64,000 bases of DNA from positions 4,076-68,075 of the forward strand of contig CAZHPV010000008.1 of NCBI GenBank assembly GCA_964534845.1. Direction: 5' to 3'. The stretch comes from CALCKU01 sp964534845 (GTDB taxonomy: Bacteria > Pseudomonadota > Alphaproteobacteria > Caulobacterales > Maricaulaceae). Both the position numbers and the translations under genes were made by a program. Below the pieces are notes generated by a model that saw nothing but the letters and a program-made list of their open reading frames with translations, was not told the DNA's origin and ran no database searches. This document shows positions 1 to 8,593 of the stretch, in pieces. The number at the start of each line of letters is the position of its first letter. Within the stretch, counting starts at the first letter, position 1.

Positions 1-2
1 CT

Positions 3-467
3 TGCGCAGAAACGGAGACACCACGCACAAGCCCGGCACAAATTAGCAAATTGGCTCTCTCTGAAGTTCCCCAGTCTGTGCGTGAGCTTGTTAACACAAC
101 GCGGCCAGATTTTACGATGAATGAAGTGATCAAAAAAATCCGGGACGGGCGCGTCTATTACGATGTTGAAGGTTTATTGGCGAATGGCGACGAGATAGAA
201 TTTGATGTTTTAATGCGCGATGACGGACCGGAAATTGTCGAAATCCAGAGAGATCTGGAGTGGGATACTGTCCCGGAAAATGCGCGTGCGATTGTCAATG
301 AGGCCAATGCAGACAGTCTGGAGATTGTCCGTATCATTGAAAGTATTCAAACCGATAATTCAATCATTTATGAAATATTTGTCGCCAGCCAGCCTTCTGA
401 GCCGAGATTTGAAGTTCTTACAAAAGACGGTAATGTAGAGCTTCTACCCTCCCGGTGGAAACATTAA
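3..467 (+). CDS. PepSY-like domain protein, 5' end outside window
   Basis: The reading frame is open to the left edge, so only the C-terminal part is present and the true start lies upstream. A TTG at position 51 could be mistaken for a start but has no clear ribosome site. The visible protein holds two similar modules of about 60 residues. Each begins Val-Pro followed by an amphipathic helix (SVRELV, NARAIV) and two or three beta strands, the pattern of PepSY-like domains found in periplasmic proteins. The first codon visible is Cys followed by Ala-Glu-Thr, which could be the lipidated Cys of a lipoprotein, but the signal peptide cannot be seen. Function is unknown. It converges on the gene at 504-797. 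Confidence 0.6.
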   Translation, partial: CAETETPRTSPAQISKLALSEVPQSVRELVNTTRPDFTMNEVIKKIRDGRVYYDVEGLLANGDEIEFDVLMRDDGPEIVEIQRDLEWDTVPENARAIVNEANADSLEIVRIIESIQTDNSIIYEIFVASQPSEPRFEVLTKDGNVELLPSRWKH

Positions 468-503
468 ACGCAGCCGTCCGATTAGGACAGCAATAAATGT
501 CGG

Positions 504-797
504 CTATAATTGCGCCTTTTTAATTTCCTCGGAAATTATATAGCCGATCATCTCTCCCAATAATTTTTCGGTGCAGCCTTTTGTATGGGCATTAGCCAAA
601 AGCTTATCTATATTATGAGGCGCAAATTTATGTGATAAGAGTTGCCCAGCCTCTATATGGTCTTCTCGCTTTGAGGTCTGGTTTGATGTCTCTTCGATAA
701 GATCGAAAAAGTCGTAAAAAGACTGCGCAATATTGCACTTTAAACTCTCGTCTCCAAGGGTAACACACTCACGGTCTTCATTAATTTCTAATGTCAT
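504..797 (-). CDS. Small hypothetical protein downstream of luxR-type gene
   Basis: The 97-residue acidic, soluble protein has no recognised domain, signal peptide or membrane segment. A TTG at 812 extends the frame, but the ATG at 797 is preceded five bases upstream by GGGAG, so the ATG is the likely start. It lies 74 bp downstream of a LuxR-type regulator on the same strand. The gap holds an imperfect inverted repeat, so it may be the regulator's target or partner. Two Cys (near residues 11 and 20) and a helix-rich C-terminus are the only notable features. It could be a small modulator of the regulator, but nothing in the sequence proves this. Confidence 0.6.
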   Translation of the reverse strand: MTLEINEDRECVTLGDESLKCNIAQSFYDFFDLIEETSNQTSKREDHIEAGQLLSHKFAPHNIDKLLANAHTKGCTEKLLGEMIGYIISEEIKKAQL

Positions 798-846
798 ATA
801 AACTCCCAACAAGTTTGATGGGAGTATTATTTCACCACGCCAAATT

Positions 847-873
847 AAGGTATAGTCTACTTTTGACTACCTT
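847..873 (-). promoter_or_regulatory. Imperfect inverted repeat, possible lux-box-like operator
   Basis: On the minus strand the arm AAGGTAGTC faces GACTATACCTT across seven bases. The arms match except for an inserted TA. The repeat touches the stop codon of the LuxR-type gene and sits about 50 bp before the start of the small gene at 504-797. That is where a LuxR-family activator could bind. It is not followed by a T run, so a terminator is less likely. Confidence 0.3.
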
Positions 874-1576
874 AGGGGAAAATTTGACCTGTCTTGATAG
901 CCAAAACCGAGGCATGAACCCGGTTGGACGCCTGTAATTTATTCTGGATATTTTGCATATGTTTTTTGATGGCGCTTTCCGAAATGTTATAAATCTGAGC
1001 GATTTCCCAATTCGTTTTTCCACCGGCCACAAGGGTTAGCACATCTGTTTCACGCTTGGTGAGGGTTACAAATTCATGCTCCTGATTGGCTTTCGTCACC
1101 CGTAAAAGACAATTATATGCATGGGTACAAGCCAATTCTACTAGTGCCAGAGTCTCTATACCCAATGCGGTTGGGTTTTGATGAGCCATTGAAAATAATC
1201 CTCTGGGAAACCCCTTTGCTCTGGAGGAAATTGCCAATCCTTCCAACATGTCGTAATGCGCATGCATATCTGATATTTTCAGGCTATATTTAGACGCATA
1301 CTCCAAAGCTTCGGACCACAGAAAACTGCCATCATTTTGCAAGGCATATTTCACGACAGGGTCATGAAAAATCATATCCTCTTTCAACCACAAATCCTGT
1401 ATCGCTTGTGGGAGATCTGTTCTCATAAATGTTTGGATGTCCTGCTTTGCTATATCCGGGTTCTTAAGCAATCCGAGTGTAAGGCTTAAAAAGCCAAATT
1501 CTTGCATTAATTTTTGCAAAATCGAGAAAATTTCATCGGTAGTTTCCGACTTTTGCAAAGTGTCTATGGCAGTCAT
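872..1576 (-). CDS. LuxR-family regulator with autoinducer-binding domain (solo)
   Basis: This 234-residue protein has an N-terminal autoinducer-binding domain (about residues 15-160) and a C-terminal GerE-type helix-turn-helix (about 170-230, with TKRETDVL, the Gly at 185 and SAIKKHMQNIQNKL). Aligned by hand to TraR/LasR, the conserved Asp-Pro is D72-P73 and the Trp of the ligand pocket is W87. The pocket positions equal to TraR W57 and Y61 are I59 and W63. A similar pair (Met/Trp) is known from LuxR solos that answer to non-acyl-homoserine-lactone ligands. No luxI-like synthase is in the window. A TTG at 1585 is an alternative start; the ATG at 1576 has GGA at the right distance and is preferred. 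Confidence 0.85.
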   Translation of the reverse strand: MTAIDTLQKSETTDEIFSILQKLMQEFGFLSLTLGLLKNPDIAKQDIQTFMRTDLPQAIQDLWLKEDMIFHDPVVKYALQNDGSFLWSEALEYASKYSLKISDMHAHYDMLEGLAISSRAKGFPRGLFSMAHQNPTALGIETLALVELACTHAYNCLLRVTKANQEHEFVTLTKRETDVLTLVAGGKTNWEIAQIYNISESAIKKHMQNIQNKLQASNRVHASVLAIKTGQIFP

Positions 1577-1870
1577 TACATCCAAGACCAGGTCACCATC
1601 GCGACCAGGTTTAAAGTTATCACTAATCTTCTGCTCGATTTCTCAACGCTCCGTCTCTTTGTCTATCCCGCTGAAAGTCCAAGCATGGATACAGCTAATT
1701 TTTATCGATATGTCTACCGACCGCAAGCACTGGTTGTTTAATTTTAGGAATAGATTTGTATCAAAACTGTTATTTTACAGCCAGAAGCACCCTCAAAAAG
1801 TGCATTAAAATTAAGAAAAACTAATGAGTGCGCTTTGTCGAAAAAATCTTTTATAACATTTAAGCCAGAT
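1577..1870. other. AT-rich intergenic region, no gene seen
   Basis: This gap of nearly 300 bp separates the LuxR-type gene from the cyclophilin gene, both on the minus strand. It should hold the luxR promoter and the end of the cyclophilin operon. Short frames here overlap each other on both strands, lack ribosome sites and show no domain. No convincing terminator or palindrome was found. Confidence 0.5.
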
Positions 1871-2470
1871 CTATTTTCGGTAGGCTTTATGAATAATGAC
1901 CGGTTTAACAAGGAACTGCGCACGAACGCTGTCATCAGATTGCGGCACTGTTGCGCCTGACTGAATGGCCCGCACAACCTCCATACCTTTCACAACCGTC
2001 CCGAAACTGGCATAACCTTGCCCATCCGGATTACGCTTACCCCCAAAATCGAGAAAAGGGTTATCAGCTGTATTTATAAAAAAATAGGCGGCGCTACCTG
2101 TACCGGGTCTATCACGGGCCAAAGACACGGTACCGGCAATATTGGACAGGCCTGTTTGCGTTTCATGATCAACATCAGGCGTTACCGGCAAAAGATCAAG
2201 CCGCCCGCCTTGGAGGATGGACATACCCATTTTTAAAGGATCATTCTCAGGACGAACAGCCCTGTAAAACCCTTGGCCGTCATAAAGACCTTCATCAACA
2301 TAATAGAGAAAATCCCGCGCGGAAATCGGGGCGCTGTCTTCATGGACTTCAATCTCGATAAGGCCTTTTTGCGTTTCTAAAATGACATTTGGACGCTTAT
2401 CAGCTCCGCACGCTGTTAAGAGTGCCAGGCCCGAAAGCAGACCGATTGCCCGCAAAAACAAAGATTTCAT
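1871..2470 (-). CDS. Periplasmic cyclophilin-type peptidyl-prolyl isomerase, lipoprotein
   Basis: The 199-residue protein starts with a lipoprotein signal peptide ending in the lipobox LTAC (Cys21), so it should be membrane-anchored on the periplasmic side. The rest is a cyclophilin fold: an early strand VILETQKGLIEIEV, the DFLYYVDEGLYDGQGFYRAV region matching the FxRV segment, GTVSLARDRPGTGSAAYFFI with the usual SxFFI pattern, and FGTVVKGMEVVRAI near the end. The family isomerises prolyl bonds and helps fold exported proteins. Its ATG overlaps the stop of the 55-residue membrane protein gene (ATGA), so the two are translationally coupled and form the end of an operon starting with the HNH gene. 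Confidence 0.88.
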   Translation of the reverse strand: MKSLFLRAIGLLSGLALLTACGADKRPNVILETQKGLIEIEVHEDSAPISARDFLYYVDEGLYDGQGFYRAVRPENDPLKMGMSILQGGRLDLLPVTPDVDHETQTGLSNIAGTVSLARDRPGTGSAAYFFINTADNPFLDFGGKRNPDGQGYASFGTVVKGMEVVRAIQSGATVPQSDDSVRAQFLVKPVIIHKAYRK

Positions 2471-2634
2471 TTCTTACCGTCTTTATCAATCTTTTTTGAA
2501 AGGCCCATATCAATCAAAACGATTGAAGCAATACCGAAAAACAAGGCGAAGGGCGGATGTCTCAAGGCAAGGAGCACGACAACGCCTATGCCGGTGCCAA
2601 GGATTAGAGCATATGGATGGAATGATGTTTTCAT
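2467..2634 (-). CDS. Small 55-residue membrane protein between HNH and cyclophilin genes
   Basis: A short gene fills the space between two larger ones. The ATG (2634-2632) overlaps the TGA of the HNH gene as ATGA, and its own TGA (2469-2467) overlaps the ATG of the cyclophilin gene in the same way. The protein begins MKTSFHPY and has two hydrophobic stretches (about residues 8-24 and 28-43) separated by RHPP, then a lysine-rich tail ending DKDGKK. It would form a two-helix membrane hairpin with the charged tail on the inside. Both ATGA overlaps argue that it is translated. Function is unknown and no family was recognised. Confidence 0.75.
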   Translation of the reverse strand: MKTSFHPYALILGTGIGVVVLLALRHPPFALFFGIASIVLIDMGLSKKIDKDGKK

Positions 2635-3215
2635 CCCTCTAATTCAACATCCCAGTACAAATAGTCAAGCCAACTTTCATGTAAATAATTTGGCGGAAAG
2701 CGCCGACCTTGGGCCTGCAACTGGTACATTGTCGGGATAAAGGGCTTAATTTGAGGAAACATACGGGCGTCTTGCGGTAAGCGTCCACCTTTTTTGAGAT
2801 TACATTTCGAACAGGCTGCAACGATATTTTTCCATGTCGTCCGCCCACCCAATCTGCGCGGTATCACATGATCAAAGGTCAGATTATCCGGGCTGGCGCA
2901 ATACACACATTCAAATCCGTCCCGTAAAAACAAATTAAAGCGGGTAAAGGCAGGAGAGCGGTTTTGCGGAATATAATCTTTAAGCGAGACAACACTGGGG
3001 AGCTGCATCTCAAAACTTACAGATCTGACCGTTTTCTCATATTGATTAATAACATTCACGCGCTCAAGAAACACGGCCTTTATAGCGTCCTGCCATGACC
3101 ATAAGGATAAAGGGAAATAGGAGAGCGGCTGATGATCAGCATTGAGTATCAGACACGGAAAAGCCCCGGAGCTGACATGTTCAGGTAAGGGTAAATTTTG
3201 TGACATTAACCCCAT
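2631..3215 (-). CDS. HNH endonuclease-family protein
   Basis: This protein of about 194 residues carries a C-terminal HNH nuclease core. It has a zinc knuckle CVYC, the catalytic stretch FDHVIPRRLGG, an Asn in TTWKNIVAAC and a second Cys pair CSKC. The N-terminal half, beginning around CLILNADHQPLSYFPLSLW, is typical of a chromosomal HNH family common in alphaproteobacteria. It is not a homing endonuclease, and no intron or intein is nearby. Possible starts are GTG 3224, ATG 3215 and ATG 3206; AGGG sits eight bases before 3215, which is therefore chosen. The stop overlaps the ATG of the next small gene. Its cellular substrate is not known. Confidence 0.85.
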   Translation of the reverse strand: MGLMSQNLPLPEHVSSGAFPCLILNADHQPLSYFPLSLWSWQDAIKAVFLERVNVINQYEKTVRSVSFEMQLPSVVSLKDYIPQNRSPAFTRFNLFLRDGFECVYCASPDNLTFDHVIPRRLGGRTTWKNIVAACSKCNLKKGGRLPQDARMFPQIKPFIPTMYQLQAQGRRFPPNYLHESWLDYLYWDVELEG

Positions 3216-3451
3216 TGCGACCACCCTATATCACAATATTCTAAGGCCTTTACAAAACGTGTCTGCGTTAAATCCCAACTTAAACTGAAAACCTGTCTCC
3301 TTTAGACTTTGACATATGCAATCCAATCCTAACCGCAATGCGGCGCCAATGACAAGAGGCAGCCGCGTAACTTCGTCTTCTTTACGAATTTAAGAATATC
3401 AAATCTGCGAGTTTCTCTCGCCATTTTTCTTTATTGCTTACATGATATGCC

Positions 3452-4771
3452 ATGCGATTCGTTTTCTATATTATAGCGCTGAGTGTATTATTTTTATCTC
3501 CGGCACGCCTTATGGCTGCCCCCGGGGCGGCGTTTACGTTACCCGAAACCGCCACAAACACACATACGCCACGTCCACCCCTGCAAAAACAAGCTCGAAG
3601 CGCCCGCTCAGAATTAAAAGTTCACAGCCTTTTTGCGATTTCCGAAATCGCCACAGGCTTAGGGTCCATCTCGGCCATCGCTGAAGATGATAAGGGCAAT
3701 ATTCTTGTATTGGACAAAAAACGCGGGCGACTTATTCGGCTTATAGACCGCGGGCGTGACGGAAAGATTGACAGCCAAATCCCTTTTGCTGCCGCCTTTA
3801 ATAATCCGACAGGCCTGACCCGAATTGGCGCGGATATCTATATTGCCGATCTCAGCGGTATATGGAAACTGAGTCCGGACGGCACAGTCGATTTTTTTCT
3901 CAGCCTGGCTAATGCCAATATATCCGGTGATCTGCCGCGCCCCTTGCATTACGACCCAGCGGCCAACCAGCTTTTGTTCGGGCTTAACCGTGCGCCCTCC
4001 AAAACCCAGAAACCGTCTGCGCTTATCAAGGTTGATATGCTGACAAAAAAAGCCAGCATAGTAGAAGACTTTAACGCGCCTATTACCCAAATCACGCACT
4101 CCCTATCCGGGGATATCTGGATAAGCGCCGGTGATAGTTTACGCAAACTGGGCCAGACAAAAGTCTATCCGCTAGAAACCGGAACAGTGATTGGCGGTTT
4201 TGTTTTGCCGCAAAACCCTATGCCCAATAGCTGGCCGCCAATTACCAAAGACCATATAATTGTGTCTCAATCTACCCCTACCAGTAGCGGCGGTGAAACG
4301 GGGTCTGCAGGGACAAGTGGCGGCGTCAATATTGTAAGCCTGCCGACAACTTTTGGTACGCCGCAAAATAAAATCATTGTCATGGCTGACGGGTTTTTAT
4401 CCAAGCGCGGACATGCCGCTTGGGGGCAGCCCGGCGCGCTGCTTTACACGCAAAATGGGCTATATGTCGCTGATAGCTGGCAAGGGGGCCTATGGCTTAT
4501 CAAGCCCGCGCAGGCCGCGACGCTTCCGGCTGTAAGACCAGTTGAAAAGCCTGATCTGCCAGACCGTACCGCAGCCAAAAAAGAGGACGAGGCCGCCAGC
4601 ACGGAGCGCCCGCAAGACCCGTCTTCAAAGTTCCAAAGCCGTATCAGCGCCAGTCAAATCACAGGCTCACAAATTCCACACGGCTCTACCTTAAAGGACA
4701 GCTCACCCAGCTTGGTAAAAGAACTACAAGATAAAACGCAAAACCCGGACTCAAATGACACGCAAAACTAA
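3452..4771 (+). CDS. Secreted beta-propeller protein (NHL / SMP-30-like)
   Basis: The 439-residue protein has a signal peptide (residues 1 to about 22, ending LMAA) and is probably exported to the periplasm. Residues about 60-350 show repeated strands of propeller type (GNILVLDKKRGRLIRLI, GADIYIADLSGIWKL, GLYVADSWQGGLWLI), as in NHL, gluconolactonase or sorbosone-dehydrogenase-like proteins. The last 85 residues are a low-complexity Pro/Ser/Lys-rich tail without predicted fold. No catalytic metal set was identified, so enzyme or binding function is open. It is transcribed alone, divergent from the HNH operon, and ends 15 bp before the convergent ppx gene. Confidence 0.7.
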   Translation: MRFVFYIIALSVLFLSPARLMAAPGAAFTLPETATNTHTPRPPLQKQARSARSELKVHSLFAISEIATGLGSISAIAEDDKGNILVLDKKRGRLIRLIDRGRDGKIDSQIPFAAAFNNPTGLTRIGADIYIADLSGIWKLSPDGTVDFFLSLANANISGDLPRPLHYDPAANQLLFGLNRAPSKTQKPSALIKVDMLTKKASIVEDFNAPITQITHSLSGDIWISAGDSLRKLGQTKVYPLETGTVIGGFVLPQNPMPNSWPPITKDHIIVSQSTPTSSGGETGSAGTSGGVNIVSLPTTFGTPQNKIIVMADGFLSKRGHAAWGQPGALLYTQNGLYVADSWQGGLWLIKPAQAATLPAVRPVEKPDLPDRTAAKKEDEAASTERPQDPSSKFQSRISASQITGSQIPHGSTLKDSSPSLVKELQDKTQNPDSNDTQN

Positions 4772-4786
4772 GAAAACGCTCCGCCG

Positions 4787-6301
4787 CTAGGACACAACCG
4801 TTTTATAATCCAGCTCCATCAAATCCGCGAGCTTTCGCAGACGTAATAAAACCCGCTCTGTTATCAAGTCTTGATAATCTGGTGTCACGCTTAAACAGAG
4901 TGCCTTATCCGCCACCCCAAGATCAAACGCGTCTAACAGCGTGCTGGAGCGCCCACTGGCCACTACTGCCAGACGAATTGCCGCCCCAAAACACCGAGCC
5001 GCATTGCGTTCATCCGTATTTAACAAGGCCTCAATCGCGGCTTCATTGGGTGTCTCACGACTTTTGGTAAATGAACTAAACAGGATAAGAGAAAGATAGG
5101 CCCGTTCTTTATGGGTGAGGTCGGCCAGCGGCGCGTAAAATACATTATCGAAAACAAGACCCGCCTGATAGTCTTGGTTCAAGCCTTTGCCAATTCCGAC
5201 AAGATAGCAAGCCGCGCGCCGGAGGCGGACTTCATTATCCTTATTAAAACAACTGGGGAAATATTCAGCCAAACCGCTTAGAAATTCAAATACAGGTTCG
5301 GCGAAATCCTGACTTTGCAAATTGCCATGGGCAAAATCCCGACACCCATCAAACAATGCATTGCGGCCTTTAAGCCTTTCAGGCAGCGACGCATATATCA
5401 AACCCTCGCGCAAACCCGTTGTTGAAATTGTTATTGTAAGGGGCGAAAGGTTTTCAATTAAAACATCCAGCAATAAGGCCCCGTAAGGCAAAGTCTCAGC
5501 ACGGCGCTGGCTAATGCCTTTCCAACCCAAAACCTCCGAACGGCCCGCACCATAAGCCCAGCGCGCATGCGCTTGAAAATCTGCCGCCGGGATTTCATAG
5601 GCCTGCAAGGTCTTTAGCGGGTAATTGATTCTGTCTTGATAGATTTTGGCAAGATTACGCCAAGCGCCGCCAATAAGATAAAGGGGTAAACCAGTAAAGG
5701 CTTTGAGGTCCGCCTTGCCCAGTACGGCATCTATACGAGAGGTTATTTCACCCCCGTCAAATTCATCCGGCCTAGAAAGCGCTTGGCCGATAATTTTAAA
5801 AGGGCCGAGCGGAAAAGTCTCACCCGGATTTATATGTTTGTTTTCAACCCGTATCAGTTCAAGGCTCGCCCCGCCAAGATCGGCTGCTATTCCATTTGCA
5901 CGCGGCATGGTCGAAATAAGGCCCTGCGCCGTAAGAAAGGCCTCTTGCGGGCCGCTAACGGGAGAAATGTCCAATCCCGTTTTATCTCTTACCTCTTTTA
6001 TGAAAGCCTTGGCATCATTGGCTTCACGCAAGGCCGCCGTCGCCCCGACGATAATTTTGGGAAGGTTCTGGGCCTTAGCAATAAGTGTAAACCGTAAAAT
6101 CGCTGCCAGAGCGAGTTCACAGCCTTTGGGGTTTAGCTTACCCGTCTGGCGTAAATCACGCCCCAAACCAGCGAGAATTTTTTCATTGTAAATCGGCGTA
6201 AAGGCACAGCCTGATAAGGCATAAATCACAAACCGCACAGAATTGGACCCTATATCCAATATACCCAGTTTATGAGAGCGTATTTCGGCTGGGTTTGACA
6301 T
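4787..6301 (-). CDS. ppx: Exopolyphosphatase / Ppx-GppA family phosphatase
   Basis: The 504-residue protein belongs to the ASKHA-fold Ppx/GppA family. It has the N-terminal phosphate loop DIGSNSVRFV, the second phosphate segment ADLGGASLELI, and a C-terminal helical HD-like region (about 330-504) as in long Ppx proteins. It releases phosphate from polyphosphate chains and may also act on pppGpp. The ATG overlaps the stop of ppk by one base (TAATG), so the polymerase and hydrolase are co-translated. This is the last gene of the phosphate block and converges on the gene at 3452-4771 with almost no room for a separate terminator. Confidence 0.92.
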   Translation of the reverse strand: MSNPAEIRSHKLGILDIGSNSVRFVIYALSGCAFTPIYNEKILAGLGRDLRQTGKLNPKGCELALAAILRFTLIAKAQNLPKIIVGATAALREANDAKAFIKEVRDKTGLDISPVSGPQEAFLTAQGLISTMPRANGIAADLGGASLELIRVENKHINPGETFPLGPFKIIGQALSRPDEFDGGEITSRIDAVLGKADLKAFTGLPLYLIGGAWRNLAKIYQDRINYPLKTLQAYEIPAADFQAHARWAYGAGRSEVLGWKGISQRRAETLPYGALLLDVLIENLSPLTITISTTGLREGLIYASLPERLKGRNALFDGCRDFAHGNLQSQDFAEPVFEFLSGLAEYFPSCFNKDNEVRLRRAACYLVGIGKGLNQDYQAGLVFDNVFYAPLADLTHKERAYLSLILFSSFTKSRETPNEAAIEALLNTDERNAARCFGAAIRLAVVASGRSSTLLDAFDLGVADKALCLSVTPDYQDLITERVLLRLRKLADLMELDYKTVVS

Positions 6302-8442
6302 TAGTGTTTCGGTCTTTTCTTCTTTAAACGCTCGGTTAAATCCCTCGGTGCGGAATATTTAAGGGAGCGCCCCCGACCCGAAAGAGACGGGTTACGCATA
6401 AAATATTCATGCGCGGAAAACACCTTCTCTTCAGGGTCTAAAACGGGTTTAACATATTTTCCACTGACCTTCAGATACCAGCTATTTTGATTATCCATTA
6501 GATTGGCAACCATAATCTGATTAAGGATTTGACGTTTCACCGTTTTATCTTCCACAGGGACCAATGTTTCCACACGCCGGTTAAGGTTTCGAGGCATCCA
6601 GTCCGCAGACGAGAAAAAAACCTTTGCCTGAGAATGGGGCAAAGCCTGCCCGTTGCCAAAACATACAATGCGGGAATGTTCCAGATAGCGCCCCACAATG
6701 GATTTGACCCGGATATTGTCAGACAAGCCCGGCACGCCCGGTCGCAAGCAACATATTCCGCGCACAATCAAATCTATCTGAACACCCGCTTTGGACGCCG
6801 CGTAAAGTTTATCAATTATATCCCCGTCCACCAAGGCATTCATTTTAGCCCAGATCATGGCTGGCTTTCCTTGCTTAGCGAAAGCCATTTCTTCTTTAAT
6901 ATATTGAGTTAAAACACCGCGTAATTGCAGCGGCGCAATCACAAGTTTTTTTAGATTTTCTGGAGGAGAATAGCTGGTCACATAGTTAAATAACTTACCA
7001 ACGTCCTCCCCCATCTCCTGATCGGCGGTAAACAAAGCCAGATCGGTATATATTTTGGCATTTTGCGCATGATAATTACCTGTGCCAAGATGGGTATAAA
7101 TCTTAAGCCCTGAACCTTCACGGCGCACAACAAGCGAGACCTTGGCATGAGTTTTATAATCTATAAATCCATAAACGACATGGGCACCAGCCCGCTCTAG
7201 GTCTCGCGCCCATCGTAAATTGCTTTCCTCGTCAAAACGCGCTTTTAGCTCTACCAAAGCTGTAACATTTTTTCCTTTTTCAGCCGCCTTGATTAAAGCC
7301 CTCACGATAGGGCTATCATCTGAGGTACGATAAAGTGTTTGTTTTATCGCAACCACGTCAGGATCATTGGCCGCTTGTTCTAGAAATTGCACCACAACAT
7401 CAAAATCCTCATAAGGATGGTGAACGACAATATCCTTGGCCGCTATGGCTGAAAAACAATCCCCGTTAAACTCACGAATACGTTCAGGAAAACGCGCATT
7501 AAAAGCGGTATATTTCAATTCCGGACGATGAAACTTCGCAATCTCTGCAAGGTTTTGCAAACTCATCATACCCTCAATTTCGTGAATATCCTCATCCCAA
7601 CATTCGAAGTTCTCGATCAAAAAATGTTTAAGGTCCTCAGGCATTTGCGCGTCCATCTCAAGACGAATAACCCGACCACGTCGGCGTTGCTTAATCAAAA
7701 ATTCGAAATGCTGAACCAAGTCTTCAGCTCCTTCATCAATGGCGATGTCGCTATCGCGAATGATACGGAATGTCCCGCGTCCATCAGGAGAAAGGCCCGG
7801 GAAAAATTCCGCGGCAAAATGGTGTAACACGTCTTCGATTAAAACCAGAGTTAAGGCTTTCGACCCTGCACCCTCTAACCAAAGAAAGCGCGGCACTTGG
7901 GAGGGAACCGGAATTAAAGCATAAAGAGGGTCCTGATCTTTTTGACGTTTCAAGCGTAAAACAAGACCCTGACCCAAATTCGGAATAAAGGGAAAAGGGT
8001 GCGCCGGATCAACAGCCAAAGGCGAAAGCAAAGGCCTTATCTGCGTTTTATATAGCGCGGTGAGCCGGGACAGTTCGGCCTTTGATAAATCGTTAGGCTG
8101 AAGAACATGCACGTTCTCATCTGCCAATTCTTTAACTTGATTTTGCCAAGTTTTTTGCTGGGCTTTTGTAATTTTCCGGACGCGCTTATTGATTTTCTTG
8201 AGTTGACGCCTGGGGGTCAGCCCGTCAAAGCTGGTTTGAGTTACACCCGCAAGAACCTGCGTGCGCAATCCGGCAACACGGACCATGAAAAACTCATCCA
8301 GATTAGACGCTGAAATCGAAAGAAACTTTACCCGCTCTAACAGAGGGACATTTTTATCATTAGCGACCTCTAAAACCCGCGTATTAAAAAACAACCAAGA
8401 AAGCTCCCGGTTGAAATATTTATGCACTAAGTTTGTATTCAT
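6301..8442 (-). CDS. ppk: Polyphosphate kinase 1
   Basis: The 713-residue length and architecture match PPK1, which reversibly moves the ATP gamma-phosphate onto polyphosphate. The N-terminal domain begins NRELSWLFFNTRVLEVA and continues with FLSISASNLDEFFMVRV. The two phospholipase-D-like halves carry the histidines: H432 in KTHAKV matches the residue phosphorylated in E. coli PPK1, and a second is in YLEHSRIV. HLGTGNYH is also present. It is followed directly by ppx. The 150 bp upstream contain a palindrome but no recognisable Pho box, so expression may come from upstream or be independent of PhoB. Confidence 0.95.
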   Translation of the reverse strand: MNTNLVHKYFNRELSWLFFNTRVLEVANDKNVPLLERVKFLSISASNLDEFFMVRVAGLRTQVLAGVTQTSFDGLTPRRQLKKINKRVRKITKAQQKTWQNQVKELADENVHVLQPNDLSKAELSRLTALYKTQIRPLLSPLAVDPAHPFPFIPNLGQGLVLRLKRQKDQDPLYALIPVPSQVPRFLWLEGAGSKALTLVLIEDVLHHFAAEFFPGLSPDGRGTFRIIRDSDIAIDEGAEDLVQHFEFLIKQRRRGRVIRLEMDAQMPEDLKHFLIENFECWDEDIHEIEGMMSLQNLAEIAKFHRPELKYTAFNARFPERIREFNGDCFSAIAAKDIVVHHPYEDFDVVVQFLEQAANDPDVVAIKQTLYRTSDDSPIVRALIKAAEKGKNVTALVELKARFDEESNLRWARDLERAGAHVVYGFIDYKTHAKVSLVVRREGSGLKIYTHLGTGNYHAQNAKIYTDLALFTADQEMGEDVGKLFNYVTSYSPPENLKKLVIAPLQLRGVLTQYIKEEMAFAKQGKPAMIWAKMNALVDGDIIDKLYAASKAGVQIDLIVRGICCLRPGVPGLSDNIRVKSIVGRYLEHSRIVCFGNGQALPHSQAKVFFSSADWMPRNLNRRVETLVPVEDKTVKRQILNQIMVANLMDNQNSWYLKVSGKYVKPVLDPEEKVFSAHEYFMRNPSLSGRGRSLKYSAPRDLTERLKKKRPKH

Positions 8443-8563
8443 AGAGCCTTATAGTCTGAAAACAGATCGGAAACAAAGACGCCTCAAAAGGAAATCCAAC
8501 CTTTCTATCTCTACCAGTCTAATACAATTAAGCGATTTTTCGCAATGCAGGTCACCTGAGGTT

Positions 8564-8580
8564 TTCACGCGATGCGTGAA
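8564..8580. promoter_or_regulatory. Perfect inverted repeat between ptsN and ppk
   Basis: TTCACGC and GCGTGAA are separated by three bases. A smaller near-palindrome ACCTGAGGT lies just upstream on the plus strand (about 8554-8562). The hairpin falls a few bases after the ptsN stop and about 120 bp before ppk. There is no T run on the minus strand, so it is either a weak or Rho-assisted end of the ptsN message or an operator for ppk. Confidence 0.4.
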
Positions 8581-8593
8581 GATTTCTCCCGAC

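Noticed and set aside
1437..1808. Plus-strand frame overlapping the LuxR gene start
   Set aside because: Overlaps the conserved N-terminal part of the LuxR protein, has no recognisable domain, and competes with other random frames in an AT-rich gap.
2631..3224. HNH protein as part of a mobile intron, intein or restriction system
   Set aside because: No intron or intein borders, no methyltransferase partner, and linkage to housekeeping-type genes by ATGA overlaps.
5703..6191. 162-codon frame opposite to ppx
   Set aside because: Antisense to a well-supported exopolyphosphatase, no domain and no ribosome site; a shadow of its codon pattern.
8443..8593. Pho box upstream of ppk
   Set aside because: No pair of CTGTCAT-like heptamers with the right spacing on the minus strand.
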